The notes under the pieces were generated by a model that was not told where the DNA came from, searched no databases, and saw only the letters and a program-made list of their open reading frames with translations. DNA of 13,946 nt from Candidatus Bipolaricaulota bacterium (GTDB lineage Bacteria > Bipolaricaulota > Bipolaricaulia > RBG-16-55-9): the NCBI GenBank assembly GCA_018609825.1, contig JAHEOA010000070.1:1-13946 (forward strand). Reading direction: 5' to 3'. A program made the position numbers and the translations under genes. Positions 1-5,449 of this stretch are shown piece by piece (the first letter of the stretch is position 1; each line of letters starts with the position of its first letter).

Positions 1-1514
1 CCGACGCCAGGGCCCGGGCGGACGCGGCGGCCGACGCAACGGCGGAAGCGTCCGCGCAAGCCAGCGCAGCGGCCCGCGCAGCGGCGGACGCGGCCGCGAG
101 CGCCGAGACCTCCGTTGAGGTCATCACCAACATCCAGGCCTCCACGGAGGCGGTGATCAGTGACGAGTGTCGCCAGATCGTCTGTCCGGGCGGCGAGTGC
201 CCGCAACAAGTGCGGTCCCTGCGCTGGCCGTTCGGGGAGTTCGACGGCGGCACGTTCGTCAACGCCCAGCGGTCGGTGCCCAGCGAGATCCTGGCGCTGC
301 TCGAGGAGTTAGGAGTCGTCCGCACGCAGTTGGCGGAGTACGGACTGCCCGAGGAGATCGAGTTCGATCTCGACCTCGACCGCGGTCGGGGCATCCTCCA
401 GGGAACCTTCCCGCGCGAGGGCGGCGGCTACGAGGTCTTCTATCGGATGTTCGACGCCCAAGGCTGCGAGGTCGCGACGTTGATTGTGCTGTTCGAGGTG
501 CGCGGACCGTCTCAGCAGACCGAGGACCTGAACGTCGAGACGGACCTCGCCGTGGAGACCATCTGCAGCCCGAACGTCAGCCACGAGGTCGTCATTTCGT
601 GGGAGGCCGCCGGCGGCCAGCCACCGCTGACGGTGACGCTGACGATCAACGACCCGCGCGGCGGCACGCAGCAACTGGGCGGCCTTCCGGCCAGCGGCTC
701 CCGCACGATGCCTATCAACTTGCCCGACGGCGGCACCGTGGCCGTCCGGGCGGAGGTGCGCGACGGCGCGGGCAACGTCTCCAGCTCGCAGAGCAGCGTC
801 CGGCTCGGCTCGTGTCAGTCCTCGAGCTGCGGCGAGACGCGCTCGCTGGCCTGGACCTACGGCCAGGTCCGGGGCGGGACGTTCGTCATCACCGGCAACG
901 TCTTCTCGGCGGAGCTGGCGCGGACCCTCCAGCGGCTCGGCGTCGTGCGCGCCCAGCAGGTGGAGAGCGGGCTTCCCGGCAGCGTCAACTTCACGCTGGA
1001 TCTGGAGGACGGCGGCGCGAGCCTCATCGGCTCGTTCTCGAACGAGAGCGCCATGTACCGTCTGATCTACGCGCTGTTCGACGCGCGGCAGTGCCGCGTT
1101 GCCGACTTGACCGTCACCATTCAGGTCGTCGGCAGCGGCCAGCAGCCGGACCAAGCGACGCTCGAAGTCCGCGCCATCCGCAAGGGCGAGGAGAACGCCT
1201 GCGGCGAAGGCGCCCCCGTGCAGATGCGCGTGACGACCTCGCAGGGGACGCAGACCTACGAAGCGCCCTTCGAAGTCTCCGTTCCGCGGGGATCTCAAGT
1301 CCGGATCGTGGCTCCCTCCGAGGTGAACCTCTATCCGGTCGCCGTGGGCGCCTCGACGCCGACGCCTCGTCCGTACGCGTTCCTTCGTTGGGTCGCCGAG
1401 CCGAGCCTGACCTGTCCGGACCCGAACGCGTACGTCGTCGCGGAGGGCCAATCGTCGATCCAGTTCACGGTCAACAATGACTTCTCGCTGATCGCCTACT
1501 ACGTCTACGACTAG
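1..1514 (+). CDS. Partial probable surface protein: Ala-rich helix, duplicated Cys-containing beta domain, Ig-like domain
   Basis: The 5' end lies outside the window. The reading frame is open from base 3, so the GTG at 153 is probably internal. Bases 3-150 encode a low-complexity Ala/Asp/Glu/Ser/Arg stretch, likely a helical stalk. After it, two copies of a roughly 105-residue domain are visible at 183-503 and 813-1130. Both carry RSLxW, GGTFV, LGVVR, a GLP...F.LDL block and FDAxxCxVA, and both are preceded by a CxxxxC pair (CPGGEC, CQSSSC). The GLP..LDL..G block resembles the He_PIG type of putative Ig domain. Between them, about 530-810, is an Ig/PKD-like segment with W, V-R-A and D-G-A-G-N motifs. 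The C-terminal 115 residues form another beta-rich region. Paired cysteines and Ig-like folds suggest an extracytoplasmic location, but the signal or anchor cannot be seen. I recognise no specific function; adhesin or envelope stalk protein is inference. Confidence 0.75.
   Translation, partial: DARARADAAADATAEASAQASAAARAAADAAASAETSVEVITNIQASTEAVISDECRQIVCPGGECPQQVRSLRWPFGEFDGGTFVNAQRSVPSEILALLEELGVVRTQLAEYGLPEEIEFDLDLDRGRGILQGTFPREGGGYEVFYRMFDAQGCEVATLIVLFEVRGPSQQTEDLNVETDLAVETICSPNVSHEVVISWEAAGGQPPLTVTLTINDPRGGTQQLGGLPASGSRTMPINLPDGGTVAVRAEVRDGAGNVSSSQSSVRLGSCQSSSCGETRSLAWTYGQVRGGTFVITGNVFSAELARTLQRLGVVRAQQVESGLPGSVNFTLDLEDGGASLIGSFSNESAMYRLIYALFDARQCRVADLTVTIQVVGSGQQPDQATLEVRAIRKGEENACGEGAPVQMRVTTSQGTQTYEAPFEVSVPRGSQVRIVAPSEVNLYPVAVGASTPTPRPYAFLRWVAEPSLTCPDPNAYVVAEGQSSIQFTVNNDFSLIAYYVYD
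3..150 (+). repeat. Ala-rich low-complexity coding repeat
   Basis: In the frame of the first gene these bases encode almost only Ala, Asp, Arg, Ser, Glu and Thr. DNA words such as gcggacgcggc recur imperfectly (around 17 and 86). The composition fits a long helix or coiled-coil stalk. It continues beyond the left edge, so its full length is unknown. Confidence 0.6.
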
Positions 1515-1555
1515 CGGCCTAGACCAGCCCGAAAACGGGACAGTAGGCATGACGG

Positions 1556-1585
1556 CGCGCGGGAGGCCGGATCGCCGCCCGCGCG
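1556..1585. terminator. GC-rich hairpin between convergent genes, possible bidirectional terminator
   Basis: CGCGCGGG (1556-1563) pairs perfectly with CCCGCGCG (1578-1585) across a 14-base loop that can itself form a short GGC/GCC pairing. It lies between the stop codons of the first gene (1514, +) and the hydrolase (1607, -), where a shared terminator would be expected. No T-tract follows on either strand, so intrinsic termination is uncertain. Confidence 0.35.
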
Positions 1586-1606
1586 TCTGTCCGACGATCC
1601 TCGGAC

Positions 1607-2974
1607 TTAGCGGGATCGTTGGTGGAGGCGCCCGAGGGCGCGCAGCCAGCCGATCCGGCCCTCGACATCGCGAATCGCATCCATCGTCTGGCCCTTCAGC
1701 GGGCCGTCGCAGACGAGCAGCCGATCGGGCTCGCAGCGGGCCAGCGTCATCGGCGGCGGCGACGGGGGCGGCGGCATGTCGTTCTCCGGAAACCCCTGCC
1801 GGTAAGTCAGCCGCCCGATCAGCTGCCCCGCCAGCAGCGCGATGTCGACCTCGCTGAAGGGGCGCCGATAGTGGCCGACGTAGGGCGACAGCTCGTCCTC
1901 GGTGGCGTCGAGCGGCTCCGGATCGCGGTCGGTCACCTCGAGGTACCTCGCCAAGGCCCATCGGGTCAGCGTGTGGGCCAGTTGGCCGCCCCGGTCCGCG
2001 TTGGTCAGCACGCCGACGGCGAACGAGCGATCCGGAATCAGCGTCAGGAGCGCTTGTTGCCCCAACGTCGAACCGCCGTGGGAGACCCGCCGCACGCCGT
2101 CGACCGCGTCGACCGACCAGGCCAGGCCCCAGGTCTCGTCGCCCCACTTCGGCACTTGGGTCGACTGCATCCGGGTCATGGTCACGGACGAGAGGAGGCG
2201 CCGGCCGTCTGGCGCGGTGCCGTCGCCGAGCAGGAACTGGGCATACGCCATGAGGCTCTCGACGTCGGCCACGAGCGCGCCCGCGGGCCAGGCCGAGCGC
2301 GGTAACGGCCAGGGCCGCGCCACGCTGGGGCCCGCGTCGCCGCGCTCGTGGCCGACGACAAAGCGACGGGTCATCACCTCGGTCGGCTCGAAGAACGCGT
2401 GGCGCATGCCGAGCGGCGCCAGCACGAGATCGCGGACGACGTCCTCGTAGCGCTCGCCCGTGACGAGCTCGATCAGATGCCCGGCCAGCGAGAACCCCGC
2501 ATTGTTGTAAGACCAGATTTCGCCAATGGGCGCTAGCTGCTCCAGCTCGGCCATGCTCGCGACGTAGCGCCCCAGGGCGCCGTCGCCCGCGCCCGTGTCG
2601 AGGAAGTGATCGCCCACCCAGCCGGCCACGTGGGTCAACAGATGCCGTAACGTCGCCGTCGAAGAGGCCGTCTCGTCGGCAACTCGGAACTCGGGCAGGT
2701 AACGACGAATCGGCACGTCGAGGCCGATCCGGCCCTGCTCGACGAGCCGCATGAGGGCTAAGCCCGTCACGGTCTTGGTGATCGAGCCGACCTGGAAGAG
2801 CGTGTGCTCGTCCACGGAGAGCGGGTTCTCCACGCTGGTCTCCCCGAAGCCGGCCACCTGGACGTGGCCGTCATGGACGATGCCGACCGCGGCGCCGGGC
2901 ACCTCGTGCGACGCCATCCAGGCGGGGACCCGGTCGATCAGCTCGGGCCAAGGGTCTTGTCGCGTGGACGCCAT
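1607..2974 (-). CDS. Serine beta-lactamase/esterase family hydrolase (class C-like)
   Basis: A 455-residue serine hydrolase of the beta-lactamase/penicillin-binding fold. All three active-site motifs are present: SxxK at Ser64-Ile-Thr-Lys67, YxN at Tyr156-Asn-Asn158, and HxG in place of KTG at His299-Gly-Gly. HxG is common in the esterase/peptidase relatives of class C enzymes. The last 115 residues form an extra C-terminal domain with a Pro-rich linker (PPPPSPPP), like the DUF3471-type tails of this family. I chose the ATG at 2974 because AGAAGGAG lies 7 bases ahead; the open frame extends 50 codons further upstream, but that part is Arg-rich and looks non-coding. No signal peptide is visible at this start, so a cytoplasmic location is likely. 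The substrate (D-amino peptide, ester or lactam) cannot be told from sequence. The gene is convergent with the surface-protein gene and divergent from the small gene at 3182. Confidence 0.9.
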   Translation of the reverse strand: MASTRQDPWPELIDRVPAWMASHEVPGAAVGIVHDGHVQVAGFGETSVENPLSVDEHTLFQVGSITKTVTGLALMRLVEQGRIGLDVPIRRYLPEFRVADETASSTATLRHLLTHVAGWVGDHFLDTGAGDGALGRYVASMAELEQLAPIGEIWSYNNAGFSLAGHLIELVTGERYEDVVRDLVLAPLGMRHAFFEPTEVMTRRFVVGHERGDAGPSVARPWPLPRSAWPAGALVADVESLMAYAQFLLGDGTAPDGRRLLSSVTMTRMQSTQVPKWGDETWGLAWSVDAVDGVRRVSHGGSTLGQQALLTLIPDRSFAVGVLTNADRGGQLAHTLTRWALARYLEVTDRDPEPLDATEDELSPYVGHYRRPFSEVDIALLAGQLIGRLTYRQGFPENDMPPPPSPPPMTLARCEPDRLLVCDGPLKGQTMDAIRDVEGRIGWLRALGRLHQRSR

Positions 2975-3129
2975 GGTTGCGCTCCTTCTCCCAACGCGTC
3001 GTCGGTGCGAGCGTCGGCTTTGCGTCGCGCTTACGGTAACCCGATCGGGGTGAGCTCGGAAAGTCAGGGCCGTGGCTCGTCGGGGAGCTTGGTGCTCGTG
3101 CGCCTTGCGGCGGCCCGGCTCCATGCGCT

Positions 3130-3176
3130 ATCTTGGCTGACAATATGGCGATTCGAGTATCGTTGACCTCCAAGAT
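3130..3176 (+). promoter_or_regulatory. Candidate promoter and flanking inverted repeat of the DUF6788-like gene
   Basis: ATCTTGG (3130-3136) and CCAAGAT (3170-3176) form a perfect 7-base inverted repeat. Between them lies a plausible weak promoter, TTGGCT (3134-3139), 18 bases, TATCGT (3158-3163). Transcription would start near 3170, a few bases ahead of the ATG at 3182. The arrangement could be an operator around the promoter. Promoter strength is guessed from 4/6 matches in each box. Confidence 0.3.
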
Positions 3177-3181
3177 CCGCC

Positions 3182-3595
3182 ATGGCCGATAGCGCGAAGC
3201 CGGGGCCGTTGGCGTCGATGCGCCGCGCGATCGTTGCCGCGCTGGATGAGCTCGACGCACGCCTGGAGGAACTGGACGCGGAGATCGAGCGGACTCGGGC
3301 GGAGCTGCGCGAGATGACGCCCCAGGCCAAACTCTATTTCAAGTACGTCCGCTGCGGGAAGCCGAACTGCCGCTGCAACGAGGGCCAGAAGCACGGCCCG
3401 TACGCCTACGCTTCCTATCGGGACGACGACGGACGCGTCCGGACGGTCTACTGGGGCAAGGAGCCCAAGCTTCCGGCCGACTACATTCCTCAGTCCGTGC
3501 ACCGCAAGTTCGAGCGGCGCCTGATGCGCCTGCGCAAGGAGCGCGAGGCGCTGCTCGACCGCGCCGAGGAGGCCCTGCGCCAGCTCCGGTCTTGA
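3182..3595 (+). CDS. Small DUF6788-like protein with CxxxxCxC motif between coiled coils
   Basis: A 137-residue protein. Residues 12-46 are a charged, heptad-like helix (DELDARLEELDAEIE). A compact centre follows with Cys58-Gly-Lys-Pro-Asn-Cys63-Arg-Cys65, His71-Gly-Pro-Tyr and an aromatic strand ending YRDDDGRVRTVYWGKE. Residues 105-137 form a second Arg/Glu-rich helix. The CGKPxCxC...HGPY core is what I associate with the uncharacterised DUF6788 family; the Cys/His set could bind a metal. No function is known to me, and nucleic-acid binding is inference from the charge pattern. No clear Shine-Dalgarno precedes the ATG, so a very short leader is possible. The gene stands alone, bracketed by inverted and direct repeats and followed by an AT-rich island with a promoter facing it, which hints at acquisition or dedicated regulation. 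Confidence 0.8.
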   Translation: MADSAKPGPLASMRRAIVAALDELDARLEELDAEIERTRAELREMTPQAKLYFKYVRCGKPNCRCNEGQKHGPYAYASYRDDDGRVRTVYWGKEPKLPADYIPQSVHRKFERRLMRLRKEREALLDRAEEALRQLRS

Positions 3596-3606
3596 CTGTC
3601 AATAAC

Positions 3607-3629
3607 ATCAGACCACGAGCCCATCTGAT
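3607..3629. other. Hairpin, 6-base stem
   Basis: ATCAGA (3607-3612) pairs with TCTGAT (3624-3629) over an 11-base loop. It sits 11 bases past the stop codon of the DUF6788-like gene and directly beside a second hairpin. It could protect or end that mRNA, or be part of a leftward transcript. No T-tract is present. Confidence 0.35.
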
Positions 3630-3630
3630 A

Positions 3631-3655
3631 AGATAGCGAATGCATAACGCTATCT
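3631..3655. other. Hairpin, perfect 8-base stem
   Basis: AGATAGCG (3631-3638) and CGCTATCT (3648-3655) are perfectly complementary, with a 9-base loop AATGCATAA. The same octamer CGCTATCT occurs at 3126-3133, just upstream of the small gene, so the arm is shared with the flanking inverted repeat. Either RNA strand would fold. It is not followed by a T-run, so classic intrinsic termination is not supported. Confidence 0.45.
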
Positions 3656-3727
3656 CTCGATGCAGAAGGGGTCTTTCGCTTGTGAAATGGAAGAGTCGGC
3701 GGGGCTAAAAATAATAAGCTACGTAAT

Positions 3728-3756
3728 ATTATAGCATGCGCTGGCCCGACTGTCAA
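3728..3756 (-). promoter_or_regulatory. Perfect consensus sigma-70 promoter, leftward, no obvious gene
   Basis: On the minus strand the -35 box TTGACA (3756-3751) and the -10 box TATAAT (3733-3728) are exact consensus, separated by the ideal 17 bases. A TG one base ahead of the -10 box makes it an extended -10 (TGCTATAAT). Transcription would begin near 3721 and run left through the hairpins at 3655-3607 into the antisense of the small gene's 3' end. No leftward gene with a good start follows, so the product may be an untranslated or antisense RNA. Confidence 0.65.
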
Positions 3757-3790
3757 ACCGGCGGTCGCGGGCCTCTGCTGATGGGCTCCG

Positions 3791-4168
3791 TCACTCCGCC
3801 CGACGGACCGACCAGGTCGTTTTCCCCTTGTACTGGTAAGTGAGCGCATCGCCCTGGTTGAGCGCGACGGACTCGCCGGGTTCGAGATCCTGGGCGCCCA
3901 GTCGGGTGCCGCCGAAGTTGTGCACGGTGACAGCATTGCCCTCTACGTCGAGGCGGGAGAAGACGTGCCCGCTCACCGGCCGAGGCTCGCTGGGAAAGAC
4001 CCCGATCTTGTGCTCGCCGTTGAGCCCCACGTAGTAGGAGCCGTCAGGGAGTTGGATCTGAGCGGCGACGTGGTCGTTCTCCTCGGTCTCGCGCTCCGGC
4101 TGGACGGCCGAGAGGTTGACGAGCCCCTCTTCCGCAAAGGCCTTCGGGTAGATCACGTTCAGCTTCAT
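3791..4168 (-). CDS. Small divergent FHA-like domain protein
   Basis: A 125-residue protein. The C-terminal two thirds follow the order of an FHA beta sandwich: a strand with YYVGLNG, an SGHVFSRL segment where FHA domains have the SxxH phosphothreonine-binding pair, a VTVHNFGGTRLG segment in place of D-x-x-S-x-N-G-T-x-V, then L.QGDAL. The classic GR motif is absent and the N-G pair is altered, so phosphopeptide binding is doubtful; another small beta protein remains possible. No transmembrane segment or signal is visible. The frame also has a GTG at 4177, but the ATG at 4168 has GAGGTGA placed 6 bases ahead and is preferred. It is transcribed divergently from the methyltransferase gene, with about 120 bases between start codons. 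No kinase or phosphatase partner is in the window. Confidence 0.6.
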   Translation of the reverse strand: MKLNVIYPKAFAEEGLVNLSAVQPERETEENDHVAAQIQLPDGSYYVGLNGEHKIGVFPSEPRPVSGHVFSRLDVEGNAVTVHNFGGTRLGAQDLEPGESVALNQGDALTYQYKGKTTWSVRRAE

Positions 4169-4227
4169 CGGAGTCACCTCTTGGTGGAGTCGTGGGTGCG
4201 GACAGTCCTATCGTCCTTGACGTTGGC

Positions 4228-4243
4228 CCGGTTTGCAAGCCGG
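4228..4243. promoter_or_regulatory. Imperfect palindrome between divergent genes
   Basis: CCGGTTTGCAAGCCGG is a near-perfect 16-base palindrome centred on TGCA. It sits in the gap between the FHA-like gene (-) and the methyltransferase gene (+). That is a usual place for an operator, but GC-rich DNA yields such palindromes by chance. Confidence 0.25.
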
Positions 4244-4276
4244 TCGCGCGACGTGGCCGCCGGGCGCGCCATGCCC

Positions 4277-4289
4277 TACGATGGATCCA
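4277..4289 (+). promoter_or_regulatory. Possible leaderless -10 element of the methyltransferase gene
   Basis: TACGAT (4277-4282) fits the TANNNT -10 pattern, and the A of the chosen ATG lies 7 bases after its last base, where transcription usually starts. No Shine-Dalgarno is visible ahead of this ATG, and no good -35 box is evident. A leaderless mRNA is the simplest reading but is not proven by sequence. Confidence 0.35.
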
Positions 4290-5317
4290 TGCAGTGGCTG
4301 CTCACCACCAATCCCGGCCTCGAGGACGTCGTGGCGGCGGAGGCCGCGGAGACGCTCGACGCCCGCGTCCGGGATCAAGGACTCGGGATGCGGGGCCGCG
4401 TGGTCGTCGAGACGGACGCGCCCTCCGAGCAGCTGGAGCGGCTCCGCGCGCCCTATCACGTCGCGCGGTTCCTGCACGGGTTTCGCGTGCGCGCCGATTC
4501 CCAGGGTTTGGACGAGATCCGCAAGGCGGCTCGAGCGCTCGAGGTGCCCGAGATGGCGGCCGCGCGCGCGTTCCGCGTGACCGGCCGGCGATCCGGGGAT
4601 CACGCTTACACCTCCATCGACCTGCAGCACGTCGTCGGCCAAGCCCTCGTCGATCGCTACGGCACGGACGTCGATCTGGAAGCCTACGACGTCGACGTCC
4701 GCTGCGACGTCATCGGCCTTCGTTGCGAGTTTAGCGTCCGGTCCACCGACGCATCGCTCCACCGGCAGCGGTTCGACCGGCCCTTCGATCACCCGGCCGG
4801 CACCAAGGCGCCGCTGGCGTATGCGCTGTTGCGGCTGGCCGGCGTGCAGCCGGGCGAGACGCTGCTGGATCCGTTCTGTGGCGGCGGGACGATCGCCATC
4901 GAGGCCGCCCAAGCCTGGCCCGATCTCCACGTCATCGCCGGCGACGTGGACCCGTCGTTCCTCGAGGGCGCCCGCCAGAACGCCGAGGCCGCCGGCGTTC
5001 GAGAGCGCATCACCTTCCGGGAGATGGACGCGCGCGGCCTGACCGAATACGTCCACGGGCCGGCCGATCGGATCGTGGCCAACCCGCCCTACGGCATCCG
5101 CATGGGCAAGACGAGCTATTTGAAGGGGCTCTACTCGGGGTTCCTCCACGGCGCGTCGCAAGTGCTCACCCCGCGCGGACGGATCGTGCTGATGACACCG
5201 CGGGCGGAGACGCTTCGCCGCGCGCTGTTCGCCATGAACGAGCTGACGCCCTTGGCCGAGCGCAACATCCGTGCCGGCGGCCTCTATCCCGTCGTCTTCA
5301 CGCTGGCGCCCCTTTGA
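4289..5317 (+). CDS. THUMP-domain class I SAM-dependent RNA methyltransferase
   Basis: A 342-residue enzyme with the layout of the Trm14/TrmN/RlmL group, which put a methyl group on guanine N2 in tRNA or rRNA. An N-terminal ferredoxin-like/THUMP part (residues 1-150; FRVTGRRSGDHAYTSID is typical) would bind the RNA. From about 160 the Rossmann methyltransferase follows: SAM-binding motif DPFCGGGT (194-201), acidic D219-V-D221 for the ribose, and catalytic NPPYG (265-269), the N-P-P-Y tetrad used for exocyclic amino groups. The length suits single-site tRNA enzymes rather than the larger RlmL. The open frame extends far upstream; ATG 4271 is an alternative giving six more residues, but homology-like sequence (MQWLLTTNPGLED) starts at 4289. 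The gene appears monocistronic, convergent with the acyl-CoA dehydrogenase. Exact target position is unknown. Confidence 0.9.
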   Translation: MQWLLTTNPGLEDVVAAEAAETLDARVRDQGLGMRGRVVVETDAPSEQLERLRAPYHVARFLHGFRVRADSQGLDEIRKAARALEVPEMAAARAFRVTGRRSGDHAYTSIDLQHVVGQALVDRYGTDVDLEAYDVDVRCDVIGLRCEFSVRSTDASLHRQRFDRPFDHPAGTKAPLAYALLRLAGVQPGETLLDPFCGGGTIAIEAAQAWPDLHVIAGDVDPSFLEGARQNAEAAGVRERITFREMDARGLTEYVHGPADRIVANPPYGIRMGKTSYLKGLYSGFLHGASQVLTPRGRIVLMTPRAETLRRALFAMNELTPLAERNIRAGGLYPVVFTLAPL

Positions 5318-5449
5318 CGGGGCACACGGCGCACGAAGCGCTCGGGAGATCGCTCGGCCGCAGAACCACCGTTGACCTCTGGGGAGCGACGCTTCGATGG
5401 CTCTCGAGAGGCAAGAATCCGCAAATCCCCCTCTCAACAGTGGGCGCGT

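Larger units (their letters stand above)
3122..3642. repeat. Imperfect 13-bp inverted repeats bounding the DUF6788-like gene
   Basis: CATGCGCTATCTT at 3122-3134 is repeated in inverted orientation at 3630-3642 (CATTCGCTATCTT on the minus strand), 12 of 13 bases matching. A second pair in direct orientation, TCTTGGCTGACAATA (3131-3145) and TCTTGACTGTCAATA (3590-3604), matches at 13 of 15. Together they bracket one small gene. This could be the ends of a small mobile unit or shared regulator sites; no flanking target duplication was identified. Confidence 0.4.
3596..3790. other. AT-rich intergenic island with hairpins and an orphan promoter
   Basis: About 195 bases between the stop of the DUF6788-like gene and the stop of the FHA-like gene. 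Bases 3600-3735 are markedly AT-richer than everything around them. The island holds a palindrome TTGACtGTCAA at 3592-3602 (overlapping the stop codon), two adjacent hairpins at 3607-3629 and 3631-3655, an AT stem ATAATA/TATTAT at 3711-3732, and a consensus promoter on the minus strand at 3728-3756. No convincing open reading frame is present on either strand. The composition suggests horizontally acquired DNA or a conserved regulatory/ncRNA locus. Confidence 0.55.

Noticed and set aside
309..2147. 612-codon minus-strand open frame
   Set aside because: Arg/Gly/Ala/Asp-rich shadow lying antisense to the surface-protein gene and overlapping the hydrolase in another frame; no motifs and no ribosome binding site.
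3490..3936. 148-codon minus-strand frame under the orphan promoter
   Set aside because: It begins upstream of the promoter, overlaps two real genes and ends in Ser/Arg-rich antisense sequence; the internal ATG near 3643 has no good ribosome binding site.
4208..5437. 409-codon minus-strand open frame
   Set aside because: Antisense shadow of the methyltransferase, whose motifs DPFCGGGT and NPPYG are clear on the plus strand.
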